Shown: positions 15,465 to 22,567 of the stretch, one piece after another
How positions within the stretch are numbered: the first letter of the stretch is position 1
Layout: each line of letters starts with the position of its first letter
Source of the DNA: Variovorax sp. DXTD-1
Lineage (GTDB): Bacteria; Pseudomonadota; Gammaproteobacteria; Burkholderiales; Burkholderiaceae_C
Direction of reading: 5' to 3'
Length of the DNA: 64,000 bases
Assembly: GCF_003984625.1 (NCBI RefSeq)
Contig: NZ_RWKH01000024.1
Coordinates: forward strand, 1 to 64,000
Made by a program: the position numbers and the translations under genes
The notes under the pieces: model-generated
What the model saw: only the letters and a program-made list of their open reading frames with translations
Told to the model about the DNA's origin: nothing
Databases searched by the model: none

Positions 15465-16994
15465 TCAATCCACGGGCCGCTCGACGGCAAACTCGTCCGG
15501 CTTCTTCGGCTTGATGAAGGCCAGCACCTTGGAGATCAGCGGCCAGAACAGCAGCACCAGCGCCAGGGTGGTGATGCCACCGACCAGCGGGTTCGAGAAC
15601 ATGATCATCACGTCGCCCTGCGAGACCAGCATGGCCTGGCGGAACGAGTCTTCGGCCTTGTCGCCGAGCACCAGTGCCAACACCAGCGGCGCCAGCGGGA
15701 AGTCGAGCTTCTTGAACAGATACCCCACCACGCCGAAGCCGAGCATGAACCAGATGTCGAGCATCGCGTTGTGCACCGTGTAGGCGCCAATGGCGCAGAT
15801 CACGATGATCACCGGCGCAATGATCGAGAACGGAATGCGCAGGATCGAGGCGAACAGCGGCACCGTGCTCAGCACCACGATGAGGCCGACGATGTTGCCC
15901 AGGTACATGCTGGCGATGAGGCCCCAGACGAAGTCCTTCTGCTCGACGAACAGCAGCGGCCCGGGCTGCAGGCCCCAGATCAGCAAGCCGCCCAGCAGCA
16001 CCGCGGCCGTGGGAGAACCCGGAATGCCGAGCGCCAGCATCGGCAGCAATGCGCTGGTGCCGGCGGCGTGGGCCGCGGTCTCGGGCGCAACCACGCCTTC
16101 CATTTGCCCGGTGCCAAACTTGGAGCCGCGCTTGGACATTTTCTTGGCCAGGCCGTAGGCCATGAACGAAGCCGGGGTGGCGCCGCCGGGCGTGATGCCC
16201 ATCCAGATGCCGATGAGCGAACTGCGCAGCGACGTGACCCAGTATTGCGGCAGCTGCTTCCAGGTCTGCAGCACCACCTTCGGATCGATCTTCGCGCTCT
16301 TGCCGGAGAACTTGAGGCCCTCTTCCATCGACAGCAGGATTTCGCCGATGCCGAACAGGCCGATCACCGCAATCAGGAAGTCGAAGCCGCGCATCAGCTC
16401 GGGCTGGCCGAACGTGAGCCGCAGCTGGCCCGTGACCGTGTCCATGCCCACGCTCGCCAACGCAAAGCCGAGCGCCATCGACGCCAGGATCTTGAACGGC
16501 GACCCCTTGCCCATTCCCACGAAGCTGCAGAAGGTAAGCAGGTACACCGCAAAGAATTCGGGCGAGCCGAACTTCAGCGCGAACTTGGCCACCAGCGGCG
16601 CGAGGAAGGTGATCATGATCACCGCCAGCAGCGCGCCGATGAACGACGAGGTGAACGCCGTGGTGAGCGCCGCGCCCGCATTGCCCTGCTGCGCCATCGG
16701 GTAGCCGTCGAAGGTGGTGGCCACCGACCACGGCTCGCCCGGTATGTTGAACAGAATGGAGGTGATGGCACCGCCGAACAGCGCCCCCCAGTAGATGCAC
16801 GACAGCATGATGATCGCCGAGGTGGGCGACATCGTGAACGTGAGGGGCAGCAGAATGGCCACGCCGTTGGCGCCGCCGAGCCCCGGGAGCACGCCGATCA
16901 GTACCCCCAGGATGATGCCGACGAACATCAGGCCGATGTTCATGGGGGTGAGGATCACCGAGAAGCCCTGCAGCAGGGCGCTGATTTCTTCCAT
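15465..16994 (-). CDS. tctA: tripartite tricarboxylate transporter, large membrane subunit TctA
   Basis: The large, multi-spanning inner-membrane component of a TTT-family secondary transporter. The 509-aa protein has about ten to twelve hydrophobic segments and conserved TctA motifs: LPGLGGANGVAILLPLTF near residue 37, YWGALFGGAITSILFNIPGEPWSVAT, GITPGGATPASFMAYGLAKK, and ALGIPGSPTAAVLLGGLLIWGLQPGP. Length is normal. It follows tctB by 21 bases. The substrate is set largely by the periplasmic TctC; the operator shared with oxc suggests oxalate or a related small carboxylate. Confidence 0.95.
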   Translation of the reverse strand: MEEISALLQGFSVILTPMNIGLMFVGIILGVLIGVLPGLGGANGVAILLPLTFTMSPTSAIIMLSCIYWGALFGGAITSILFNIPGEPWSVATTFDGYPMAQQGNAGAALTTAFTSSFIGALLAVIMITFLAPLVAKFALKFGSPEFFAVYLLTFCSFVGMGKGSPFKILASMALGFALASVGMDTVTGQLRLTFGQPELMRGFDFLIAVIGLFGIGEILLSMEEGLKFSGKSAKIDPKVVLQTWKQLPQYWVTSLRSSLIGIWMGITPGGATPASFMAYGLAKKMSKRGSKFGTGQMEGVVAPETAAHAAGTSALLPMLALGIPGSPTAAVLLGGLLIWGLQPGPLLFVEQKDFVWGLIASMYLGNIVGLIVVLSTVPLFASILRIPFSIIAPVIIVICAIGAYTVHNAMLDIWFMLGFGVVGYLFKKLDFPLAPLVLALVLGDKAEDSFRQAMLVSQGDVMIMFSNPLVGGITTLALVLLFWPLISKVLAFIKPKKPDEFAVERPVD

Positions 16995-17015
16995 TTCGCG
17001 TTTGCTCCGTGAAAT

Positions 17016-17537
17016 TCAGTAGCCGAGGAATCGGAGGGGATCGAGGGCGCCCTTGAACAGCGGCACCTTGAACCACACCTCGAACATGAAGAAGAAAATC
17101 GTGTTGACGACCAGTGCCGCGATGACGCTCTTCACCCACGAGTACTTGCCGAGCAACACCATGAAGAGCGCGATGTAGATCGCCGACGCCAGGTACAGCC
17201 CGAGCAACGAGATGGCAAGCACGTAGACGATGGCCGGCAACAGCACCGAGAGCACGCGCTTGAGCTGCACCGAGTCGACGAAGATCTCGGTCTTCTTCTC
17301 TTTGCCGAGCAGCGCCTGGTACAGGATGCCGGCGCCGGAGATCGCGATGATCGCGCCAATGTAGAAGGGAAAGTAGCCCGAGCCGGGGCCGTCGCTGGTC
17401 CAGCCAGAGCCCAGCCTCTGGCTCTCGACGATGACTACAAGGCCTATTGCCAGCAGAACCGCCGCAACCACCGCCTCGACCACGTTGGTCGCTACGCCGG
17501 TGCGTGCCGCGCCTTCGGAATTCTCGTCGTGCTCCAT
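17016..17537 (-). CDS. tctB: tripartite tricarboxylate transporter, small membrane subunit TctB
   Basis: The 173-aa product has the four hydrophobic segments of TctB: about residues 18-37 (VVEAVVAAVLLAIGLVVIVES), 54-75 (YFPFYIGAIIAISGAGILYQALL), 92-120 (LSVLLPAIVYVLAISLLGLYLASAIYIALFM) and 135-157 (VIAALVVNTIFFFMFEVWF). It is the small integral membrane subunit that pairs with TctA. A GAGG motif precedes ATG 17537. It sits between tctC (122-base gap) and tctA (21-base gap) in the usual C-B-A order. Confidence 0.92.
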   Translation of the reverse strand: MEHDENSEGAARTGVATNVVEAVVAAVLLAIGLVVIVESQRLGSGWTSDGPGSGYFPFYIGAIIAISGAGILYQALLGKEKKTEIFVDSVQLKRVLSVLLPAIVYVLAISLLGLYLASAIYIALFMVLLGKYSWVKSVIAALVVNTIFFFMFEVWFKVPLFKGALDPLRFLGY

Positions 17538-17659
17538 GGAGACCTCATCGTTCGTGTGTATGTACCGGGAAAGAAACGAGAGAGCAGCGCCCCGCCCGCC
17601 GCCCTTGAGCCGGCGGCCGCGTCGTCAGGCAGGGAGCGCTGCAGGGCGCTCGATTGCTG

Positions 17660-18685
17660 CTACTTGCTGCTGGCCAGGAAACCGGCTTCGCTCATCAGCG
17701 TGCGGTGCGTGGCTTCCGCTTCGGTCAGCCACTTGGTGAAGGGTTCGCCCGTCATGAACGTCGGGTTGAACGCGCCCTTCTCCATGTATTCCTTCCAGTC
17801 GGGCGTGGCCGCGATCTTGGTCAAGAGGTCGACGTAGAAAGCGCGCTGCTCTGGCGTGACGCCCGGGGCCATGAAGATGCCGCGCAGCATCGTGTACTTG
17901 GTGGGAACGCCGGCTTCCTTGCAGGTGGGAATGTCGTTCCACGACTGCGTCTCGGTCACCTTGGCCTTGAACGGCATGCGCTCGTCGTCGAACACGCACA
18001 GCGCGCGCAGCTTGCCCGCACGCCACTGGGCCACTGCCTCGATCGGGTTGTTGACGGTCGACTGCACATGGCCGCCCACCAGCTGCACCGCCACCTCGCC
18101 GCCGCCCTTGAACGGCACGTAGATGAACTTGGTGCCGGTGGCCTTCTCGAGAGCCACGGTGATGATCTGGTCTTCCTGCTTGGAGCCGGTGCCGGCCATC
18201 TTGAACTTGCTCGGGCCCGCCGCCTTGGCTGCCGCGATGTACTCCGCGGCGCTCTTGTACGGCTGCTCGGCATTGGTCCACAGCACGAACTGGTCGAGCG
18301 CCAGCATCGCGACAGGCGTCATGTCCTTCCAGTTGAAGGGCACGCCGGTGGCCATGGGCGTGGTGAACAGATTCGACAGCGAGATGATGATCTTGTGCGG
18401 ATCGCCCTTGGCTTCCTTCACCGCCAGAAAGCCCTCGGCGCCCGCGCCGCCCGACTTGTTGACGACGATGAGCGGCTCTTTCATGAGCTTGTACTTGATG
18501 ACGATGCCCTGCAGCAGCCGGCCCATCTGGTCGGCGCCTCCGCCGGTGCCCGCTGGAATCACGAACTCCACCGGCTTGGCAGGCTCCCATGCTGCAGCTG
18601 GTGCGGTGGCCGCGAGTGCCAGCATGGCAGCGGTAAAGACTTTGGCCCGGCAAGCGTGGGCACGCGAAAAGAAGTTCTTCATCAT
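17660..18685 (-). CDS. tctC: tripartite tricarboxylate transporter substrate-binding protein TctC/Bug
   Basis: A periplasmic solute receptor of the Bug/TctC family, 341 aa. It has a cleavable signal peptide (Lys/Arg-rich start, hydrophobic AAMLALAATAPAAA, cleavage near residue 32). The mature protein starts EPAKPVEFVIPAGTGGGADQMGRLLQ, the characteristic ligand-pocket loop, with VVNKSGGAGAEGFLAVKEAKGDP further on. ATG 18685 has GGAG 6 bases upstream. As first gene of the tctCBA operon it is preceded at 18781-18794 by the same palindrome found upstream of oxc, implying co-regulation with oxalate breakdown. Confidence 0.94.
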   Translation of the reverse strand: MMKNFFSRAHACRAKVFTAAMLALAATAPAAAWEPAKPVEFVIPAGTGGGADQMGRLLQGIVIKYKLMKEPLIVVNKSGGAGAEGFLAVKEAKGDPHKIIISLSNLFTTPMATGVPFNWKDMTPVAMLALDQFVLWTNAEQPYKSAAEYIAAAKAAGPSKFKMAGTGSKQEDQIITVALEKATGTKFIYVPFKGGGEVAVQLVGGHVQSTVNNPIEAVAQWRAGKLRALCVFDDERMPFKAKVTETQSWNDIPTCKEAGVPTKYTMLRGIFMAPGVTPEQRAFYVDLLTKIAATPDWKEYMEKGAFNPTFMTGEPFTKWLTEAEATHRTLMSEAGFLASSK

Positions 18686-18780
18686 GTTGTCTCCTGTGTA
18701 AGGGTGCGCTCTATTTTTTAAAGAATCTGAGCCGAGATGCGAACAGGGCAGATGGTGCGCGCAGCACGAACATCGCTTGC

Positions 18781-18794
18781 TTGACCATGGTCAA
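18781..18794. promoter_or_regulatory. Crp/Fnr-type operator upstream of tctC, matches oxc operator
   Basis: Perfect palindrome TTGAC-CATG-GTCAA about 96 bases upstream of tctC. Read toward tctC it is AAAGTTGACC-N2-GGTCAA, identical in all fixed positions to the oxc site at 13895. It is also in the same orientation relative to the regulated minus-strand gene. Confidence 0.65.
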
Positions 18795-18974
18795 CTTTTC
18801 AAAGATTTTGTCTTGGGGTTAGCCCGCGCCGTGTGGTTGGACGGGCTGCGCAAGCGAGGCGCGCGGAGCCCACTCCTGGTGCCCGCGGTGCCCATTCCCC
18901 CGGCTCCAGCGTGTATTCGGGTAAACCCTAGAATAGAGGGGTCTACCCACTCACCAGATCCAGGAGTCCCCTTT

Positions 18975-19214
18975 ATGTCTACCCTTGACCGATCGTCCAG
19001 CGCGAGCACATTCGGCAGTGGCTTGGCTGGCGCGCTCAAGGCGCTTGCGGAAGAAGCAAGCGTGCTCGTTCAGGCCTTGCTGAGCCCAGGCAAGATCATC
19101 AGCGAGGTCGAAGAAATGCGCGCCCTGCAAACGCGCGCCGACCGCATCGAAGCCTCCGACCCGGCGCGCGCAGCCGTGCTGCGCTGGCACGCCTCGCGCG
19201 TCGGCCTGCGCTGA
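18975..19214 (+). CDS. small conserved orphan protein (79 aa), paralogue of the one at 1359
   Basis: A 79-aa protein with Ser-rich N-terminus, an amphipathic Ala/Leu-rich helix (residues ~15-36), then the conserved core ALLSPGKIISEVEEMRALQ, DRIEASDPARAAVLR and the C-terminal HASRVGLR. It aligns end to end without gaps in the core with the product at 1359. The upstream open frame continues, but ATG 18975 aligns with the paralogue's start and has AGGAG about 9 bases upstream. It lies 70 bases before tRNA-Arg. Family and function are unknown to me. Confidence 0.75.
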   Translation: MSTLDRSSSASTFGSGLAGALKALAEEASVLVQALLSPGKIISEVEEMRALQTRADRIEASDPARAAVLRWHASRVGLR

Positions 19215-19215
19215 G

Positions 19216-19242
19216 CGCTGCCGCCCCCAAGCAGGGGGCAGT
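19216..19242 (+). terminator. GC-rich hairpin after the small orphan gene
   Basis: CTGCC-G-CCCCC, loop AAGC, then GGGGGCAG forms a strong stem immediately after the stop codon at 19214. It lacks a U-run, so it is only a possible terminator or 3' stabiliser. It separates the small gene from the tRNA. Confidence 0.3.
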
Positions 19243-19284
19243 TCGAGCCGCAAGCGAACTGGTAAAGTTCGGGCCGTCCACCGC

Positions 19285-19359
19285 GTCTTCGTAGTTCAAT
19301 GGATAGAACGGGGTCCTCCTAAGACTCAGATACAGGTTCGATTCCTGTCGAAGGCACCA
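19285..19359 (+). tRNA. tRNA-Arg (anticodon CCT)
   Basis: A full cloverleaf can be drawn by hand. Acceptor arm GTCTTCG pairs with CGAAGGC (one G-U). The D-arm is GTTC-AATGGATA-GAAC. The anticodon stem GGGTC/GACTC has loop CTCCTAA, giving anticodon CCT (reads AGG, arginine). The T-arm is ACAGG-TTCGATT-CCTGT. The CCA end is encoded (19357-19359). The downstream neighbour ends at 19374 on the other strand. No duplicated 3' end was noticed to suggest an integrated element. Confidence 0.95.
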
Positions 19360-19373
19360 CCGCACCGCGAAGT

Positions 19374-20264
19374 TCAGGTCGCCTCGAACGCCGGCCTGAA
19401 AACCCCCGCCGCGAAATCCGCGAGCGTCGTCGGGGTGATCTCGGTAGGGCCCTTGTCGTACTCGCCGTCCAAGCGCCCCAAAGAGAAGGCCGCGCTCATT
19501 TCCTCCAGCTGCGCGGCGGCGCTCGCCGAGAAGCCCTGTTGCATCAGCGCCGCCTTGGCTTGCTCCGGATCGGATTGAACATACGCGAGGTCCGGCCTGC
19601 CGATGGCCTTGCCGAGCAGCGCCGTCGCTTCCTTCATCGTGTAGAGGCTTGGCGCGCGCAAATGGAGAACACGCTTGCCCTTGCCCGAAGGCGTGCGCAA
19701 CTCGCGCGCGATGACTTGCGCGATGTCGGCTGTTGCCACCATCGGCAGCGGTGAATCGGGCGCGGTCATGTCCGCATACGCGCCGATGCTGCGGATCATC
19801 TCTATCGCGGCCAAGTGGTTCTCGAAGAAGTAGCCGGGCCGCACGTGCAGAACATTCACGCCAGCGAGTTGGTTGAGGCGCTGCTCCTGCCGATGCAGGC
19901 CCGCGATCGGTCCGGTTCCCGAGCTCACATGCGCGCCGACGCTGCTGAGATTCACGACGCGTTTCACCTCGGCCGCGGCGATTGCGCGCGTGATGGCATC
20001 GCCCAGTCGATCTTGCTCGGCAAGCAAATCGCCCGCTGCGTAGTCGGTAGGGATCATCGTGTACACGGCCGTGGCGCCGGCGAATGCGCGGGCCAGGAAG
20101 CCCGCATCGCCGATGTCGCCGGCCGCAATGTCCGCGCCCGCAGCCTTCAGGGAAGCGAGCGATCCCGCATTGCGGCCGACGACGCGTACGGCCGTGCCTT
20201 GTGCGAGCAGCAGTGCCGCGGCTTTGGAGGTGATGTTGCCGTTGGAGCCGAGAAGTACATACAT
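19374..20264 (-). CDS. NmrA-like NAD(P)-binding protein (atypical SDR)
   Basis: A 296-aa atypical short-chain dehydrogenase of the NmrA/NAD(P)H-azoreductase-like type. It has the N-terminal motif MYVLLGSNGNITSKAAALLLAQG, followed by VRVVGRN (NADP-type Arg), AGADIAAGDIGD, VVNLSSVGAHV and HVRPGYFFENHL. These bind NAD(P) but often lack catalytic Tyr/Lys and act as redox sensors or reductases. ATG 20264 is chosen because GGGAA lies about 6 bases upstream and it gives the exact Rossmann start. It is divergent from a LysR gene, which probably regulates it. Confidence 0.85.
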   Translation of the reverse strand: MYVLLGSNGNITSKAAALLLAQGTAVRVVGRNAGSLASLKAAGADIAAGDIGDAGFLARAFAGATAVYTMIPTDYAAGDLLAEQDRLGDAITRAIAAAEVKRVVNLSSVGAHVSSGTGPIAGLHRQEQRLNQLAGVNVLHVRPGYFFENHLAAIEMIRSIGAYADMTAPDSPLPMVATADIAQVIARELRTPSGKGKRVLHLRAPSLYTMKEATALLGKAIGRPDLAYVQSDPEQAKAALMQQGFSASAAAQLEEMSAAFSLGRLDGEYDKGPTEITPTTLADFAAGVFRPAFEAT

Positions 20265-20348
20265 GGCGGTTCCCTTCATGGGTGAGGTTGCGATGGGTGC
20301 CATGGTGCGCGTTGCGGTTGTTTCCAGAAAGCGCCTGCGAGAGAATTC

Positions 20349-20371
20349 ATTGTCCAGCTGTGGAGAACAAT
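20349..20371. promoter_or_regulatory. candidate LysR-type inverted repeat in divergent spacer
   Basis: An imperfect inverted repeat with outer arms ATTGT/ACAAT and inner CCA-GCTG-TGG lies in the 110-base spacer between the NmrA-like gene (start 20264) and the LysR gene (start 20375), abutting the LysR start. It could be an autoregulatory site. The call is based on symmetry and position only. Confidence 0.35.
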
Positions 20372-20374
20372 CGC

Positions 20375-21292
20375 ATGAAGGCTCCCGCCATCTCCTTCGG
20401 CCGCCTGGCGGCCTTCGTCGCGGTCGCCGAGGCCGGCACCTTCACCGCCGCCGCAGGCCGCCTGAACACGACCAAGTCCGCGGTGAGCCAGGCGGTGGCG
20501 TTGCTCGAGCGGGAGTTGGGCACGCAGCTGTTGCAGCGATCCACGCGCAAGCTCGCCATCACCGAAGCAGGGGCTTCGTTTCTCGCTGATTGCCGTGAGC
20601 TGCTGGCCGGCGCAGAGGCCGCAATGGAGCGGGCACGCACCGGGCACGCCCAACCTTCGGGTACGTTGAGGCTCACCAGCCCGCAAGCATCCACCGGCAT
20701 GGTCGCGAGCTGGATCGCGGCGTATAGCGAACGCTATCCGGCAATGCGCGTGGACTATGTGCCCACGGACCGCAAGCTCGATGTGATTGCCGAGCACTTC
20801 GACCTCACGATCCGCGTCGGGCCAATGGCCGATTCCGGTCTTCGCGCGGTGGTGCTCGAGGAACTCGGGCTTTGGACTGTCGCGGCGCCCAGCTATCTCG
20901 CCCGCCATGGCACGCCGCGCAAACCTGCGGATCTCGCGGGGCACGAGTGGATTGCGCTGTCGCTGCTGCCGGCTCCGTGGTCGATCGACCTTGAGCGCGG
21001 CGGACGAAAGGTGCGTGTGAAGCTGCGCGGATCAATCTCTGCGGCGAGCACGGACGCCGTGCTGCAACTGGTGCGCCAGGGCGCGGGCATTTCTTTTTTT
21101 CCCAGTACGGCAAACGTCCGCGCCGAGGTGGAAGCCGGGCGCCTTGTTCGACTTTTTCCTGGCTGGGCATCGGGTCGCATGTTTCTGTACGCGGCCTATC
21201 CGGGCAACATCGCTCCTCCCGCAAAGACGCGCGCGTTCATCGACCTTGCGAAGGAAGCGGTGCGATCTCGCAGCAAAGGACAAGAGTCCTGA
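20375..21292 (+). CDS. LysR-family transcriptional regulator
   Basis: A 305-aa LysR regulator. HTH residues about 8-65 read FVAVAEAGTFTAAAGRLNTTKSAVSQAVALLERELGTQLL; the effector domain starts near residue 90 with SGTLRLTSPQASTGMVASW and ends with LVRLFPGWA. The TTKSAVSQ recognition helix and overall pattern match the large subgroup that regulates adjacent divergent oxidoreductases. ATG 20375 follows TGGAG and matches the family N-terminus; an earlier frame opening is not protein-like. Its probable target is the divergent NmrA-like gene. Confidence 0.9.
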   Translation: MKAPAISFGRLAAFVAVAEAGTFTAAAGRLNTTKSAVSQAVALLERELGTQLLQRSTRKLAITEAGASFLADCRELLAGAEAAMERARTGHAQPSGTLRLTSPQASTGMVASWIAAYSERYPAMRVDYVPTDRKLDVIAEHFDLTIRVGPMADSGLRAVVLEELGLWTVAAPSYLARHGTPRKPADLAGHEWIALSLLPAPWSIDLERGGRKVRVKLRGSISAASTDAVLQLVRQGAGISFFPSTANVRAEVEAGRLVRLFPGWASGRMFLYAAYPGNIAPPAKTRAFIDLAKEAVRSRSKGQES

Positions 21293-21342
21293 CAGTTCTC
21301 CCGTCAGCTTGGGGCGCTACTTGCCTTCGAGATGCCGAGCGC

Positions 21343-21558
21343 CTATTCCGGCGCAGCCGACGTCCGCAAGGCCGGCGACGATGCCTGTTGCTGGCTCTGC
21401 ACCGGGCCGACGAACGAGACCGGTCCGGGCTCGCCTTGCGTCCTGCGCCTAATGCCTCGTACGAGGTGGCGCGGCAGGTGGTGGGTTCTTCTCAACTGCT
21501 CCAGCGCCTCGCTGCGCGCTGGTTCCGACACCGGTAGAAACATCTGCAATACGCTCAT
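21343..21558 (-). CDS. possible small protein (71 aa), weakly supported
   Basis: An open frame beginning MSVLQMFLPVSEPARSEALEQLRRTHHLPRHLV and ending in a Gln/Ser-rich tail. The first half looks protein-like and amphipathic. The ribosome-binding site is weak (GGGA about 7 bases before ATG). It lies downstream of the hypothetical gene at 21723 on the same strand. No family is recognised, and the frame may be non-coding. Confidence 0.3.
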   Translation of the reverse strand: MSVLQMFLPVSEPARSEALEQLRRTHHLPRHLVRGIRRRTQGEPGPVSFVGPVQSQQQASSPALRTSAAPE

Positions 21559-21722
21559 GATGTCATCCCGTGAGGCCAGAAAAAGAATGTGGCTGGCTCG
21601 CAGTGATCGGAGCGCAGCTTCAGGTTTCAGCGGCCTCTGGCGTGGTCGCAGGAGGCGCATTATGGGCGCACTGCGCCGGCACGCCACTACAGCCACGCGG
21701 GCAGTAGTGTTGCTGTGTTTTC

Positions 21723-22184
21723 TCAGCTGCCGGAGCCTTCGCGCCGGGCACTCTCTTCTGCGGCGCGGCGGCGCGCACGCCGCATGACCAGCTCAGTGGC
21801 CCGTTGCAGCGCCCGCAGCTGAAAGGTGACATCGTGAATTTCGCCGACGAGGCCGAATTGCTTGCAGGCGTCGATGCGATCGGCGGCGGCGGCGCGCCAG
21901 TCCACAGGCGCCGAGGCTCCTTTCGGAGCAACGAGGTGCATCAGTTCGGCGACGCAGGCGGTCACCTCGTCGGCGGCTGCTCTCAGCGCTGATGTCGCTG
22001 TATCGACATCGCTGTCGCGCTTCATCATTGCGTCCTGGACGGTGATGCGCACAGGCGGTCTCGGGCGCCTCTGCGTGCTTCGCTCATGCATTTTCTTGTT
22101 CACGGCATTCGATTCCGAAAGGGAGTTCATTGCGCTGGTGGTGAGCAGCACCGGCGGGCGATCCACCGGCTTGAAGTTGCGCAT
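21723..22184 (-). CDS. hypothetical protein, helical, unknown function
   Basis: A 153-aa frame with a polar, Pro/Arg-rich N-terminus (residues 1-60), then an Ala-rich helical region (TSALRAAADEVTACVAELMHLVAPKG, DRIDACKQFGLVGEIHDVTFQLRALQRATELVM) and an Arg/Glu-rich tail. The helical C-terminal half is convincingly protein-like; the N-terminus is not. Candidate ATGs lie at 22184 and 22130, none with a clear Shine-Dalgarno sequence. No family is recognised. It may be strain-specific. Confidence 0.5.
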   Translation of the reverse strand: MRNFKPVDRPPVLLTTSAMNSLSESNAVNKKMHERSTQRRPRPPVRITVQDAMMKRDSDVDTATSALRAAADEVTACVAELMHLVAPKGASAPVDWRAAAADRIDACKQFGLVGEIHDVTFQLRALQRATELVMRRARRRAAEESARREGSGS

Positions 22185-22389
22185 GCTACTGCCATTGGCC
22201 TGACGAGGCTTCGGACGGCCGGAGTCACTTCCCTGAAACGCGTGCACACGCATGTTTCTTGGCAGTCACTGTGTGGAGCAGAGCGAGCGCAGCAAGGGCA
22301 AAGGCCAGGAATCGGCCGGCTGACCGCCGGCGCGGCCGTGCGCCGGGACCGTGGACGCCCGGCCTACGTGTGTAGGCACTTGCCCACGC

Positions 22390-22551
22390 GCATGAACTGA
22401 CTTCTCCCGCAAGCCGCCGCCGCAGCAGCGTTCAACCTGCAATCAAGCTCGCAAGGGCACCCGCCACCCGCCCTTGTGCGGCTTCACATTGCGGTTCCTC
22501 CTCACGGCGCATTCGTGCGTCGTTAAGCGCTCCTTCGGGAGCGCTTTTTTT
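22390..22551 (+). ncRNA. candidate small RNA ending at an orphan terminator
   Basis: There is no convincing gene between 22254 and 22567. The DNA just before the terminator is rich in local hairpins: CGCAAGGGC...GCCCTTGTGCG around 22450-22480 and GGCGCA-TTCG-TGCGTC around 22506-22521. They are followed directly by the perfect terminator at 22525. The nearest plus-strand gene ends more than 1.2 kb upstream, so a short non-coding transcript is the simplest explanation. The 5' end is a guess. I see no match to the core motifs of tmRNA, RNase P or 4.5S RNA. Confidence 0.3.
22525..22551 (+). terminator. strong rho-independent terminator
   Basis: A perfect 9-bp stem AAGCGCTCC/GGAGCGCTT with a UUCG tetraloop is followed by five further T residues. 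The T-tract lies only on the plus-strand side, so it stops rightward transcription, yet no plus-strand gene lies close upstream. Confidence 0.85.
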
Positions 22552-22567
22552 AGGAGCCGTGTTTCAT

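Noticed and set aside
19285..19359. tRNA-Arg as an integration site of an island
   Set aside because: No duplicate of the tRNA 3' end and no integrase gene were seen on either side.
21332..21787. Plus-strand open frame opposite the weak hypothetical genes
   Set aside because: Composition is Arg/Cys/Ser/Trp-rich and not protein-like, with no ribosome-binding site.
22390..22551. tmRNA, RNase P RNA or 4.5S RNA as identity of the candidate sRNA
   Set aside because: Their core sequence motifs (tag reading frame and TΨC-like end, the P RNA catalytic core, the GGAAG/GCAG SRP loop) are not present.
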